60,217 nt of DNA from Sideroxydans sp. (GCA_027310725.1 DAIDAG010000077.1:1-60217), one strand, 5' to 3'; shown: positions 1 to 9,546, counted from the first letter of the stretch. Notes: generated from the sequence alone by a model not told the origin. Translations and numbers: made by a program.

Positions 1-258
1 AAGGATCATCAGCGCTTTACCATGGCAACCGATATCAAAGTCTATTTCTGCGATCCACAAAGTCCATGGCAACGTGGCTCGAATGAGAATACCAATCGTT
101 TACTTCGGCAATATTTTCCAAAGGGAACAGACTTGTCGATACACTCTCAATCGAAACTCAATGCAGTAGCTCGTCAGTTAAATGAACGACCACGGAAGAC
201 ATTGGATTTTGAAACACCCGCCGAGAGATTTAACGCATGTGTTGCGTTGATCGGTTGA
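1..258 (+). CDS. IS30-family transposase, C-terminal part (5' end outside window)
   Basis: The reading frame is open from the first base, so this is the 3' end of a longer gene cut by the window edge, not an 85-residue protein. The fragment carries the end of the DDE integrase core of IS30-type transposases: a [19 protein letters not shown] segment whose glutamate is the expected last catalytic acid, followed by the [13 protein letters not shown] and LNxRPRKTLxFETPAE blocks typical of that family. It would cut and join DNA at the IS ends. Terminal inverted repeats cannot be assigned because only one side is visible. The next gene is a low-GC accessory lipoprotein, consistent with a mobile-element neighbourhood. 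Confidence 0.9.
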   Translation, partial: KDHQRFTMATDIKVYFCDPQSPWQRGSNENTNRLLRQYFPKGTDLSIHSQSKLNAVARQLNERPRKTLDFETPAERFNACVALIG

Positions 259-555
259 GCTGACAGTTAGAGAAGCGGACATGTGCCGATGACATGACCG
301 AAGGACGCAAACCGGCCAATTACCGCCTTTCGCAACCGTCTCTTTTCATGTAATGAAATAGGGGAGTACTCTAAATTTTCATTCCAATAGTTGCAATTGG
401 CGTTGGAGTAAGGTTTGCAACACCGCGCCCGCAATTCTTGATATTTATATATGAGTAATTTACCTCGTTGATTTATCCACTGAAAGAAATACACTGCTTT
501 TGAATGTGGGTCTTATATTACCGTGACTTTTAACTTTCTGCGGCTGGAGGCTGTC
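259..555. other. Intergenic gap after the IS30 transposase
   Basis: About 300 bases without a convincing gene. The first part probably contains the outer end of the IS30 element, but I could not delimit an inverted repeat. A 75-codon minus-strand frame (267-494) has no ribosome site or recognisable family. A ribosome site, CTGGAGG at 544-550, lies just before the ATG of the next gene at 556. Confidence 0.5.
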
Positions 556-3261
556 ATGCAACTGCTCAGTGTAAATCGTCATTTAATCCGATACGGTAAA
601 AACCTAATCGCCTTCATCTGCTTGTTAATTCTCGGATGCGGGGGCGGGGGCGGCGGAAGTACTAATTCGACACCAGCTAGTCCTCCACAAGTTACTTCCG
701 TAGTTGCTTTGCCGGCCCCAATAGCTACCGGAATAACTTTTCTACCAAGTTCATATACTAGTTCAAACCAGCTACGTGCATCCTCAGTGTCAGTGGGGAG
801 TAATTTGTTTTTTACTGATACATCTAACTCGCCCCTCAAAAGCCTTTCCTTGAATAGTTTTGGTATTACAGCTTTGGCAAGCAAAATTGGCACCCCTGAA
901 AATCTGGTCGTCAATGGTCAATACATCTACTGGGTCGATGGTGGCAGATTAAATAAAACATCCATCAGTGGTGCGGTGACAACCGTATTACAGAATGGTA
1001 CTCGTGATCCCGTTGCCGGCTCGACCGCCGATATCGTGGTCGATGGTACATATGCATACTGGGTCAATACGGTCAGTAGTACCAGTTGCAGCCCATCATG
1101 TACTTGGACAATTCTACGTGTTCCTATTGCTGGTGGCACTCCTTCCCAGTTGGCGAGTACAAACAGTGAGATTGTAGCCCTCGCCAGCGACGCTAATAAT
1201 ATTTATTGGGAGGAACGAGGCATTGGTCCAGTCACGACAGGTTGCCAGTGTGGCAGTACGATAAAGGCAGTACCAAAAATTGGCGGAACCGTTGTTACTT
1301 TGGTAGATGGCTTGCTTAACGGACTTACGTCTGGCAGTTGGATACCTACCGGCGGAATCGCCGTCAGTGGTTCAGCAATTTTCTTTGCCGATTCCACATC
1401 CACTTCATATCAAATGTTGGAAATTCCAAATACAGGAGGAACCGTATCTATTCTTGCGACTGTGCCAACTAATATCGGTAATGCTCAGAATGCCATTAGA
1501 AGCATTACTGCGGGTTCGGCAAACGTGTACTGGTTGGATTCGGGCAATAGCGTTCTTGATTCAGTACCAATTGTAGGTGGTAGCGTTACAACACTAGCCA
1601 ATGGCCTAAATGGGCCTACTGATCTTGCAATCAACGCCAGCACCGCATATTGGGTTGAGTCCGGAGCGTCAAGTGGCTGTTGCTTGCAGATGGGAGCCGG
1701 TCAGATAAGGCAGGTTTCTCTCGCGGGTGGAACTGCCAGTACGTTGGTCAGTGGGATAGATGCCCCCAGCGCTTTGAGCACCGATACATCGAATGTCTAT
1801 TGGACAGAGCTTTGGAGGATTGCCGATGCACCTATTACGGGAGGATTGCCAACGACACTGGCAAGCGGCATCTCAAGTGATATGGCCAGAATTGCGGCCG
1901 ACCAGGTCAATATATATATTCTGGATGGCGATTTGGTGAAGAAATTGCCGATTAACGGTGGAACTGTCGAAAAATTGAGTGCTGCTCATGGAGGAAGCAT
2001 CGGAGATTTATCGGTAATCAATCAGGATATTGTCACGGACGGCGTCAATGTTTATTGGACAGTGGGCAGCGTCGGACCAACTCCTCCTATAGTTCAGAAG
2101 ATCGTGGTCGGCGGGGGTTCCCCTGCGACGCTCTCAACTGACACGTCGATTGTGAATCCACAGGATTGCTATTGGCGTGTCGCAGTAGATACGCAAAACG
2201 TCTATTGGAGTACCGGTTCTTCCTCCTTCCCTGTTGGTTGCAGTATAAAGAAAGTTCCTATTGCAGGTGGATCGACTACGACTATCGTTGATGCCGCGTA
2301 TCTTAGAGATTTTACCGTTGACGGAACCAATATTTACTTCTCGGAATTTTCGACTTCAATTCCGACTCTCAAGAAAATCTCCGTCAACGGCGGATCTACA
2401 TCAACTGTAGCAAGTAACGTCACACCCTGGGTACTTGCCAACGATAATGCAAATGTTTATTGGATTGATCCCACTCAGACGTTACCGAGCGGTATTGGCG
2501 AGATATCGAAGTCAGGCGGCACCGCAACATTTTTGGTGCAGAAAATTTTGGAGACCAATCCATCGCTTGCTGCCGAAGCCATCATCGCCGGAGCTAGTGG
2601 TGTCTATTGGACAGAAGCAGTCGGGGGCAAGATTTACACGCCTATAGCCGCTTCCACTTTAACCTTCCCGCTCTTGACTGGATTGAAAGCTTTTGAAATC
2701 AGCGGTGAATCACGAACGTTTACAGTTTCCAGTGGGTGCAGCGGAACAGGGACTCTCTCCAGTGTCCCCGCTACCACCCCCTCAACGTTTGAAGGGGTAT
2801 CAGGCTATTCTGCTGTTACCAGCATTTCGTGGTCTTTGACCAACTGCACTCCTGCCACGTACACAGATACTTCAATCGACTACTACGATTCCAATTACAT
2901 TCCGCTTGGATATGATGATACGGCCGGAGGGGGAAGCTATGCCGTATTCAATACCACACCAAATATACCCGCGTCTGTAACCGTTGGTAACGCCGGTTCA
3001 ATTGGCACGCGGACATTGTATACGAGTAGCACCAAGGCAACTGTGAATGGAAAAGAAGTCGTAAGCTACGTTGTGGAAGCCGATACTGCGAATTCCGCGA
3101 TAATAGACTTGATCACAAAGAGCTATAACCCTGCCGGAGCGTTGACGGCTACAACTCAGGATCGTTATCGAATTACTGCGTCAGGTGCGATTACAAGATT
3201 GTCTGAAGACAATCAGCAGTCAAATGGTTCGACCTTACATTTGGTTTTAACTTTTAATTAG
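556..3261 (+). CDS. Large outer-membrane-type lipoprotein with YW-motif beta-propeller repeats
   Basis: A predicted lipoprotein of about 900 residues. The ATG at 556 is preferred over an in-frame GTG at 523 because CTGGAGG sits just ahead of it. A short basic N-terminus, a hydrophobic stretch and the lipobox LILGC, followed by a run of glycines, indicate lipidation and export. From about residue 90 to 690 the protein is built of roughly 13 repeats of 45-60 residues, each with an aromatic-tryptophan or equivalent pair (YWVD, YWVN, YWLD, YWVES, YWTE, YWSTG) followed by a short GG turn and a TLA/LV strand. This is the pattern of one or two beta-propellers (DUF5050/LDL-receptor YWTD-like). The last 200 residues form a separate beta-rich domain. 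Function unknown. GC content is lower than in the housekeeping genes and an IS lies next to it, suggesting transfer. Confidence 0.8.
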   Translation: MQLLSVNRHLIRYGKNLIAFICLLILGCGGGGGGSTNSTPASPPQVTSVVALPAPIATGITFLPSSYTSSNQLRASSVSVGSNLFFTDTSNSPLKSLSLNSFGITALASKIGTPENLVVNGQYIYWVDGGRLNKTSISGAVTTVLQNGTRDPVAGSTADIVVDGTYAYWVNTVSSTSCSPSCTWTILRVPIAGGTPSQLASTNSEIVALASDANNIYWEERGIGPVTTGCQCGSTIKAVPKIGGTVVTLVDGLLNGLTSGSWIPTGGIAVSGSAIFFADSTSTSYQMLEIPNTGGTVSILATVPTNIGNAQNAIRSITAGSANVYWLDSGNSVLDSVPIVGGSVTTLANGLNGPTDLAINASTAYWVESGASSGCCLQMGAGQIRQVSLAGGTASTLVSGIDAPSALSTDTSNVYWTELWRIADAPITGGLPTTLASGISSDMARIAADQVNIYILDGDLVKKLPINGGTVEKLSAAHGGSIGDLSVINQDIVTDGVNVYWTVGSVGPTPPIVQKIVVGGGSPATLSTDTSIVNPQDCYWRVAVDTQNVYWSTGSSSFPVGCSIKKVPIAGGSTTTIVDAAYLRDFTVDGTNIYFSEFSTSIPTLKKISVNGGSTSTVASNVTPWVLANDNANVYWIDPTQTLPSGIGEISKSGGTATFLVQKILETNPSLAAEAIIAGASGVYWTEAVGGKIYTPIAASTLTFPLLTGLKAFEISGESRTFTVSSGCSGTGTLSSVPATTPSTFEGVSGYSAVTSISWSLTNCTPATYTDTSIDYYDSNYIPLGYDDTAGGGSYAVFNTTPNIPASVTVGNAGSIGTRTLYTSSTKATVNGKEVVSYVVEADTANSAIIDLITKSYNPAGALTATTQDRYRITASGAITRLSEDNQQSNGSTLHLVLTFN

Positions 3262-3567
3262 ATATGTGATATTCGCCCAATAGTAAATGGTCTGCGATAA
3301 CGTGAAAGTAGTTATTGTGGTTCTATCTGCTATTGTGATCGATTAATGTTGCCCCCAAACTATGACCGCTTTCAGGCAATGAATTGGGATGCATGAGCGT
3401 CGCTTTAGGGTTAAGAAGAGTCATTTAAGCTCACAAATTTTCATCGAATCAACGTCTCCTACCTGGCGTAAAGCGGTCATCCAGAGGTTCCACTTTGAGA
3501 GTCTGGTGTGGTCGATTTAAGACGCTCTTGGCAAATCTGAATCAACCACAGATTACGGATACCCGTA
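3262..3567. other. Intergenic gap, no gene seen
   Basis: About 300 bases between the lipoprotein and the convergently transcribed permease. A 66-codon plus-strand frame starts at 3495 but runs antisense into the permease and shows no family features. No strong terminator hairpin was found by eye. The base composition changes here from the low-GC accessory segment to the GC-rich housekeeping segment. Confidence 0.4.
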
Positions 3568-4473
3568 TTAGATGCCCTGCATCAGCCACCACCAGCCGGT
3601 CAGCGTGGCAAATGAAAGTATCAGCCCCACGGTCACCATCAGTGTCGCCAGCGGCGGATCGAGATCATGCTCGGTCGCCAGGATCGCGGCAGTGATCATC
3701 GGCGGCATGCCCGCCTGGAACAAGGTGATCTGTATAGCCTGACCATGCGCGCCCAGCAGCGGCACATACAGCAGGAACAAGACCAGCGGTACCAGCACCA
3801 GCTTGAAGCCCAGGCCTATGGCCAAATTCCTGCCATTGCCGGCGAGGTGGCCCAGCCGCAATTGGAAGCCGACCGCGAGCAAGGCCAGCGGCGCCATCGT
3901 ATCGCTCAGGCGCTTGAGCACGATCGTGAGCCATTCCGGATATTCGAAGGGGATCAGCACCAGCGCGACCAGCAATGCGATGAATGACGGGAAGCGGAAA
4001 ACGCGCCTCGCCATTTCAGCGACGCCGGGACGCCCGGACGAATAGATGCCGGCAAAGGAGATGCCCAGGGTGGACAGTGCCAGAAAGGAACCGAGCTGGT
4101 CGACGATGATGCCGCTGGCAAGTCCCCCGTGGCCGTAATAAGCCTCGATCATCGGCAGTCCGAAATAGGCGGTATTCCCCAGACCGCCCGTCAGTGTCAG
4201 TGCGCCTACGGTGGAACGCGGCAGATCCAGCCAGCGCCCGACCAGCCAGAAGAAACCGGCCGAGAACGCAAAGGTCAACCATCCCATCGCCGCCATCAGG
4301 CCGACGTCGCCGCTGATCTTCAGCCCGTGCACAGACAGCAGCGTCAGCGCGGGGAGAGAGACATGCAGAATGAAGGAGTTGAGCACGGCCGGCGTATTGA
4401 CCGGCATGCGCTTGAAGCGGTGCAGCAACATGCCTGCGACGAAGCAGAAAATGAGGAGGATGAGGTTATTCAT
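3568..4473 (-). CDS. AEC (auxin efflux carrier) family permease
   Basis: A 301-residue integral inner-membrane protein made almost wholly of hydrophobic helices (about ten) in the two-half arrangement of the AEC/bile-acid-type transporter superfamily. It starts MNNLILLIFCFVAGMLLHR and contains the expected NSFILHVSLPALTL segment in the first half and the glycine/proline-broken helix around LFQAGMPPMITAAI in the second. Substrates of bacterial members are usually small organic or amino acids and cannot be told from sequence. It lies 24 bases downstream of thrC on the same strand and is probably co-transcribed with it, which would fit export of a related amino acid; that is inference. A second AEC permease is at 47936-48832. 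Confidence 0.85.
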   Translation of the reverse strand: MNNLILLIFCFVAGMLLHRFKRMPVNTPAVLNSFILHVSLPALTLLSVHGLKISGDVGLMAAMGWLTFAFSAGFFWLVGRWLDLPRSTVGALTLTGGLGNTAYFGLPMIEAYYGHGGLASGIIVDQLGSFLALSTLGISFAGIYSSGRPGVAEMARRVFRFPSFIALLVALVLIPFEYPEWLTIVLKRLSDTMAPLALLAVGFQLRLGHLAGNGRNLAIGLGFKLVLVPLVLFLLYVPLLGAHGQAIQITLFQAGMPPMITAAILATEHDLDPPLATLMVTVGLILSFATLTGWWWLMQGI

Positions 4474-4497
4474 GCAGCCGCTGTGCGCAACGCGAGA

Positions 4498-5931
4498 TCA
4501 CTGCGGGATATTCGATGAAATGTACGCCTTCAATTTCGTCACATCCGCATCCATCACTTCGCAGCGCTGCGGCAGCTTCTCGATCCCTTCCATTGCCACA
4601 GGGCGTTCCGGCTGGCGCCCCAACGCTTCCTGGATGGTCTCGGCGAACTTGGCCGGCAGCGCGGTCTCCAGACAGATCAGCGGCAAGCTGGGACGGCGCT
4701 GCTCAAGGCCTACCTTCAGGCCATCGGCGGTATGCGTGTCGATCATCACGCCGTATTCCTGCCACACTTCGCGGATCGTCTTGAGGCGATCCTGATGCGA
4801 GCTCTTGCCGGAAGCAAAATCGAACTTCGGCAGGTCGTTCCAGTACGAAGTGCCCTTGATGTCGAATGAGTTCCCTGCATCCACCCTGCTCCAGAACTCG
4901 CGCACCTTGGCGCCGTCGCGACCGACCAGATCGAACACGAAGCGCTCGAAGTTGGATGCCTTGCTGATGTCCATCGACGGGCTGCTGGTCTCGTAGGTGT
5001 GGTCGGTGCCGCGCGGACGGTACACGCCGGTGCGGAAGAATTCGTCCAGCACGTCGTTCTCGTTGGTGGCGAGGATCAGCTGGCCGATGGGCAGGCCCAT
5101 CATGCGGGCGATGTGGCCGGCGCAGATGTTGCCGAAGTTGCCGGATGGCACAGAGAACGCCACCTGCTCATCGTTGGATTTGGTCGCCGCGAAGTATCCC
5201 TTGAAGTAGTAAACCACCTGCGCCGAGACGCGCGCCCAGTTGATCGAATTGACTGTGCCGATCTTGTACCTGGCTTTGAACGCATGATCATTGGACACCG
5301 CCTTCACCATATCCTGCGCATCGTCGAACATGCCGTTGATGGCGATGTTGTGGATATTCGGGTCCTGCAGCGAATACATCTGCGCGCGCTGGAATGCACT
5401 CATCTTACCGTTCGGCGACAGCATGAACACGCGAATGCCGCGCTTGCCGCGCATCGCGTATTCTGCGGCGGAACCGGTATCACCGGAAGTCGCGCCGAGG
5501 ATGTTCAGTTCCTCATTTTTCTTCGCCAATGCGTACTCGAACAGGTTGCCGAGCAACTGCATCGCCATGTCCTTGAAGGCCAGCGTCGGGCCGTTGGAGA
5601 GCTCGAGGATATGCACGCCGTCGGCCAGCTTGCGCAAGGGCGTGATCTGCGTGGCGTCGCTGTCGGCGCGGCCATTGCTGTAGACAGTCGCTGTGTATGT
5701 CTTATTGATAATCGCCTTGAGTTCAGCCGCAGGAATATCGGTGGCGAACTTGGACAGCACCACGTAAGCAAGATCGGCATACGACAGTTTGCGCCAGGCA
5801 TCCAGTTCGGCGCGTGTCACCTGTGGGTATTGTTCCGGCAGGTACAGCCCGCCGTCCGGCGCGAGGCCGCCCAGCAGGATCTCGGTGAAGGTCATGGCGG
5901 GCGCGTTGCCGCGGGTGGAGATGTATTTCAT
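4498..5931 (-). CDS. thrC: Threonine synthase
   Basis: Converts O-phosphohomoserine to threonine with pyridoxal phosphate, the last step of threonine synthesis. The 477-residue length is that of the longer class of threonine synthases. The PLP lysine is K120 in GPTLAFKDMAMQLLG, and the N-terminal MKYISTRG and the phosphate-binding NILGATSGDTGSAAEYAMRG are diagnostic. It follows hom on the same strand, separated by a palindromic repeat (5949-6039), so hom and thrC form a threonine operon with a repeat inserted between them. The AEC permease follows after 24 bases. Confidence 0.97.
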   Translation of the reverse strand: MKYISTRGNAPAMTFTEILLGGLAPDGGLYLPEQYPQVTRAELDAWRKLSYADLAYVVLSKFATDIPAAELKAIINKTYTATVYSNGRADSDATQITPLRKLADGVHILELSNGPTLAFKDMAMQLLGNLFEYALAKKNEELNILGATSGDTGSAAEYAMRGKRGIRVFMLSPNGKMSAFQRAQMYSLQDPNIHNIAINGMFDDAQDMVKAVSNDHAFKARYKIGTVNSINWARVSAQVVYYFKGYFAATKSNDEQVAFSVPSGNFGNICAGHIARMMGLPIGQLILATNENDVLDEFFRTGVYRPRGTDHTYETSSPSMDISKASNFERFVFDLVGRDGAKVREFWSRVDAGNSFDIKGTSYWNDLPKFDFASGKSSHQDRLKTIREVWQEYGVMIDTHTADGLKVGLEQRRPSLPLICLETALPAKFAETIQEALGRQPERPVAMEGIEKLPQRCEVMDADVTKLKAYISSNIPQ

Positions 5932-5948
5932 CGTAATTGCTCGCTTGA

Positions 5949-6039
5949 TGTAGGTTGGGTTAGCGCAGCGTAACCCAACATGATTGTAGTCGTCAGACAG
6001 CTTGTTGGGTTACGCCGCCAGCGGCTAACCCAACCTACA
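5949..6039. repeat. Palindromic repeat between hom and thrC
   Basis: The outer arms, beginning TGTAGGTTGGGTTA at 5949 and ending TAACCCAACCTACA at 6039, are perfect inverted copies. Each arm also folds on itself, because the core GTTGGGTTACGC recurs as its complement within each half. The roughly 90-base unit nearly fills the hom-thrC gap. It looks like a dispersed REP-type palindrome; a related TGTAGGGTGGG-type palindrome lies at 20746-20819. It lacks a T-run after the stem, so transcript processing or stabilisation is more likely than termination. Confidence 0.75.
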
Positions 6040-6048
6040 TAATTTGAT

Positions 6049-7362
6049 TTATTTTCCGAGTTCTTCCAACCGCAACTTCGTCACCTTGCCCGCCACCACA
6101 CCCAATGCCTCGATCTTCGCAATAGCCGCCTTGATGCGCTTCTCGCGAGTCTGGTGGGTGAGCATGATGAGGTCGGTCTGGTCTTCGCCTTCGCCGGGTT
6201 CCTTCTGGATCACGGCGTCGATGGATATCTGCTCGTCGGCCAGGATGCGCGTGATGTCGGCCAGCACGCCGGGTTTGTCCTGCACACGCAGGCGCAGGTA
6301 GTAGCTGGTGATCACGTCATCCATCGGCAGTATCTTCAGGTCGGCCATGGCGTTCGGCTGGAACGCGAGGTGCGGCACGCGGTTCAGCGGATCGGAGGTT
6401 GCCATGCGCGTCACGTCGACGAGGTCGGCGATCACCGCGCTGGCGGTCGGCTCCGCGCCTGCGCCCTTGCCGTAATACAGCGTCGCACCGACGGCATCGC
6501 CCTGTACCACGACCGCGTTCATCGCACCTTCCACGTTGGCGATCAGGCGCTTGGATGGGATCAGCGTCGGGTGCACGCGCAGCTCCACACCTTCCGGTGT
6601 GCGCTTGGTGATGCCCAGCAGCTTGATGCGATAGCCGAGCTGTTCGGCGTATTTGATGTCGGTCGCATCCAGCTTGGAGATGCCTTCGATATAGGCTTTG
6701 TCGAACTGCATCGGAATGCCGAACGCCAGTGCGGACAGGATGGTGATCTTGTGTGCCGCATCCACGCCCTCGATGTCGAAGGTCGGGTCGGCCTCGGCGT
6801 AGCCGAGACGCTGGGCTTCCTTCAGCACAGTATCAAAAGAGAGGCCTTTATCGCGCATCTCGGACAGGATGAAGTTGGTGGTACCGTTGATGATGCCCGC
6901 GATCCACTCGATGCGGTTCGCGGTGAGTCCTTCGCGCAGCGCCTTGATGATGGGAATGCCGCCCGCCACAGCGGCCTCGAACGCGACCATCACGCCCTTG
7001 TCCTGCGCCGCCTTGAATATCTCGTTGCCGTGCGTGGCCAGCAAGGCCTTGTTCGCGGTGACCACATGCTTGCCGTTGGCGATGGCTTTGAGCACCAGCT
7101 CTTTCGCGACGCCGTAACCGCCGATCAGTTCGATGACGATATCCACTTCCGGGTCGCTCACCACGGAAAAAGCATCGTCCGTCACGCGGCATGTGCCGCC
7201 GGTGACCTTCTTCGCCAGTTCCACATTCTTGTCCGCCACCACCGTGATGCGGATGGGGCGGCCGGCACGGCGGGTGATCTCTTCCGCGTTGCGTTGCAAT
7301 ACGGTGAAGGTGCCGCCGCCGACTGTGCCGATACCGAGTAGACCTACATTGATTGGTTTCAT
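6049..7362 (-). CDS. hom: Homoserine dehydrogenase
   Basis: Reduces aspartate semialdehyde to homoserine with NAD(P)H, feeding threonine and methionine synthesis. This is the 437-residue monofunctional form with three parts. An N-terminal Rossmann fold shows the GLLGIGTVGGGT nucleotide loop near residue 10. The catalytic domain carries the GIINGTTNFIL segment and the LGYAEADPTFDIEG substrate motif. A C-terminal ACT domain starts near residue 350 (YYLRLRVQDKPGVLADI), the usual site of threonine feedback. Its start overlaps the end of the GNAT gene by four bases. The operon order is alaA, GNAT, hom, thrC. Confidence 0.97.
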   Translation of the reverse strand: MKPINVGLLGIGTVGGGTFTVLQRNAEEITRRAGRPIRITVVADKNVELAKKVTGGTCRVTDDAFSVVSDPEVDIVIELIGGYGVAKELVLKAIANGKHVVTANKALLATHGNEIFKAAQDKGVMVAFEAAVAGGIPIIKALREGLTANRIEWIAGIINGTTNFILSEMRDKGLSFDTVLKEAQRLGYAEADPTFDIEGVDAAHKITILSALAFGIPMQFDKAYIEGISKLDATDIKYAEQLGYRIKLLGITKRTPEGVELRVHPTLIPSKRLIANVEGAMNAVVVQGDAVGATLYYGKGAGAEPTASAVIADLVDVTRMATSDPLNRVPHLAFQPNAMADLKILPMDDVITSYYLRLRVQDKPGVLADITRILADEQISIDAVIQKEPGEGEDQTDLIMLTHQTREKRIKAAIAKIEALGVVAGKVTKLRLEELGK

Positions 7363-7796
7363 GAGAATGATTTCTTAAAGTTAAAAGCGGGAATGACAAA
7401 ACCTTCGCGAAAATAGAACTTGTGCGCCTGCGTGCGTTGCGTGCCTGAATCCAGCGTCAGGCCGCTTGCACCCAGTTTCCTGGCAACCTCTTCCAGATGC
7501 GCGATCAAAAAATGACCTACGCCTTCCGATCGGCAGTCCTCGTCGGTGACGAGATCATCGACGTAGAACTTCAAGCCATCGGAAGTATTCTCGTGCCAGC
7601 GATAGACCGCCAGGCCCAGCACCGCATCGTCTTCAACCGCCAACGCCATGTGCGCATCTTTCAATACGCGCTCCATCTTTGCGGAATAGTCGGCTGGAAG
7701 ATGCGGACGCAACTGGCGATGCACGGGTTCTGCTCGCGCCAACCATTCAGCGCCGGCGACCCGGCCGCCTTCCGCAAATACCTCGACGACCCTCAT
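7359..7796 (-). CDS. GNAT-family N-acetyltransferase
   Basis: A 145-residue GNAT-fold protein. The acetyl-CoA loop is recognisable as CRSEGVGHFLIAHLEEVARKLG (the R/Q-x-x-G-x-G/A motif in slightly divergent form), preceded by the beta strand LKFYVDDLVTD and followed by a GLTLDSG strand and a HKFYFREGF helix-strand end. The substrate is unknown. It overlaps alaA upstream and hom downstream by four bases each, so it is translationally coupled inside the alaA-hom-thrC operon. A role linked to amino-acid metabolism is possible but not shown. Confidence 0.85.
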   Translation of the reverse strand: MRVVEVFAEGGRVAGAEWLARAEPVHRQLRPHLPADYSAKMERVLKDAHMALAVEDDAVLGLAVYRWHENTSDGLKFYVDDLVTDEDCRSEGVGHFLIAHLEEVARKLGASGLTLDSGTQRTQAHKFYFREGFVIPAFNFKKSFS

Positions 7797-9046
7797 GTCC
7801 CGTGCCGCTTGCGATAGCTCTCCAGGAAACGCGCTATACGCCCGATCGCTTCGGTCAAATCGTCGGAGTTGGGCAGGAACACCACGCGGAAGTGGTCGGT
7901 GTGCGGCCAGTTGAAGCCGCTGCCCTGCACGATCAGCACCTTCTCCTGTTCCAGCAGTTCGAGGATGAACTTCTGGTCGTCCTCGATCGGGTACATCGTG
8001 GGATCGAGTTTAGGAAACAGGTACAGCGCGGCCTTGGGCTTGACGCAGGTCACGCCGGGGATGGCGGTGAGCAGGTTGTAGGCGAGTTCGCGCTGCTTGT
8101 ACAGCCTGCCCCCGGGCGCGACCAGGTCGTTGATGCTCTGGTAGCCGCCCAGCGCGGTCTGGATCGCGTACTGCCCGGGCACGTTGGAGCACAAGCGCAT
8201 TGAGGCGAGGATATTCAGGCCGTCCAGATAGTCCTGCGCGGTCTTCTTTGCACCGGAGACGACCATCCAGCCCGAACGGTAACCGCAGGCGCGATAGTTC
8301 TTGGACAGACCGTTGAGCGTGACGAACAGCACATCGTCCGCCAGCGACGCGATGGACGTGTGCGTGATGCCGTCGTACAGCACCTTGTCGTAGATCTCGT
8401 CGGCGAAAATGATCAGTTGATGTTCGCGCGCAAGCTGGATGATCTCCCTGAGTATCTCGTCGGAATAGACGGCGCCCGTCGGGTTGTTCGGGTTGATCAC
8501 GACGATGGCGCGCGTATTCGGCGTGATCTTGCTGCGCATGTCCTTGAGGTCGGGGTTCCACTCATTGGCCTCATCGCAGATGTAATGGCGCGGCGTGCCG
8601 CCCGCCAGCGTCACCGCTGCCGTCCACAAGGGATAGTCAGGTGCGGGCACCAGCACCTCGTCTCCAGGATTGAGCAGACCCTGCATGCACATCACGATGA
8701 GCTCGGAGGCGCCGTTGCCGATGTAGATGTCGTCGATGGTGACGCCCGCGATCTTTTTCAGCTGGGTGTAATGCATGATCGCCTTGCGCGCGGCGAACAG
8801 GCCTTTGGAATCGGAATAGCCGGACGAGTTCGGCAGATTGAGGATCACGTCCTGCTGCACCTCTTCCGGCGCGTCGAAACCGAACGGGGCGAGATTTCCA
8901 ATGTTCAGCTTGATGATGCGCTGCCCCTCTTCTTCCATCTGCTTGGAGCGCGCCATCACCGGGCCGCGGATGTCGTAACAGACGTTGGCCAGCTTGGCGG
9001 ATTTCAATACCGGTTTGGCGATGGGAATATCTTTTTCGGATTTCAC
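7793..9046 (-). CDS. alaA: Alanine-synthesising aminotransferase, AlaA type
   Basis: A 417-residue class-I PLP aminotransferase resembling glutamate-pyruvate aminotransferase AlaA. Visible hallmarks are NPNNPTGA (about residues 185-192), the ADEIYDK block near 215-221, the PLP lysine K249 in GLSKNYRACGYRSGW, and the C-terminal FRVVFLP arginine that binds the substrate carboxylate. It likely forms alanine from pyruvate and glutamate. It heads the minus-strand operon with the GNAT, hom and thrC genes and is divergent from the Mth938-like gene, so the promoter should lie in 9047-9168. The AlaA call rests on family resemblance; a related aspartate-type specificity cannot be excluded. Confidence 0.88.
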   Translation of the reverse strand: MKSEKDIPIAKPVLKSAKLANVCYDIRGPVMARSKQMEEEGQRIIKLNIGNLAPFGFDAPEEVQQDVILNLPNSSGYSDSKGLFAARKAIMHYTQLKKIAGVTIDDIYIGNGASELIVMCMQGLLNPGDEVLVPAPDYPLWTAAVTLAGGTPRHYICDEANEWNPDLKDMRSKITPNTRAIVVINPNNPTGAVYSDEILREIIQLAREHQLIIFADEIYDKVLYDGITHTSIASLADDVLFVTLNGLSKNYRACGYRSGWMVVSGAKKTAQDYLDGLNILASMRLCSNVPGQYAIQTALGGYQSINDLVAPGGRLYKQRELAYNLLTAIPGVTCVKPKAALYLFPKLDPTMYPIEDDQKFILELLEQEKVLIVQGSGFNWPHTDHFRVVFLPNSDDLTEAIGRIARFLESYRKRHGT

Positions 9047-9168
9047 TTGAGTGCTTCCTAATCTGCCAGGCTGGCGCCGATGGTAGAATCACCGGCATAC
9101 AGACAAGGCGTTGCAAAGGCCGCGATTCTACCGCGCCGCCGCTGCCCGCCGCAAATGGAGGGATCCCT

Positions 9169-9537
9169 TTGGCACTGCATCTGGACACAAATACCAATCT
9201 CTACCTGTTCACCGGGCACGGCGAAGGTTATGTCGCGATCAACAATCACCGCTACCAGCAGCCCGTGGTCGTGATGGCCGGAGAAGTCCGTACCGACTGG
9301 GCCGCCGCGGATTTCACCGCGCTGACTGCGGCGCATTTCGAGTATTTTCTCGAACTCAAGCCTGAAGTACTGCTGCTCGGCACCGGTCCGAAGCAGCAGT
9401 TCGCCCATCCCAACCTGTACCGCGAACTCGTCAAAGCCCGCATCGGCGTCGAATTCATGGATACCCCCGCAGCCTGCCGCACCTACAACATCCTCGTCGC
9501 CGAAGACCGCAAAGTGGTTGCGGCGGTGCTGTTATAA
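9169..9537 (+). CDS. Mth938-like domain protein (DUF498)
   Basis: A 122-residue protein with the compact Mth938/DUF498 fold. The core signatures are the VLLLGTGPKQQFAHP loop and the VEFMDTPAACRTYNILVAEDRKVVAAVLL ending, where the T-x-x-A-x-x-T-x-N motif is characteristic. The start is the TTG at 9169, because a strong ribosome site (GGAGGGA at 9157-9163) lies just ahead and an ATG at 9155 is in another frame. Members relate to human NDUFAF3 and are often found near membrane or respiratory-assembly genes; the bacterial role is unclear. It lies nine bases ahead of the MoxR gene. Confidence 0.85.
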   Translation: MALHLDTNTNLYLFTGHGEGYVAINNHRYQQPVVVMAGEVRTDWAAADFTALTAAHFEYFLELKPEVLLLGTGPKQQFAHPNLYRELVKARIGVEFMDTPAACRTYNILVAEDRKVVAAVLL

Positions 9538-9546
9538 GGAAATCGA

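Noticed and set aside
267-494. 75-codon minus-strand frame after the IS30 fragment
   Set aside because: No ribosome site, no family features; likely chance frame in transposon-end DNA.
4999-7341. Long plus-strand frames (324 and 395 codons) opposite thrC and hom
   Set aside because: Antisense shadows of well-identified enzymes; no ribosome sites or family motifs.
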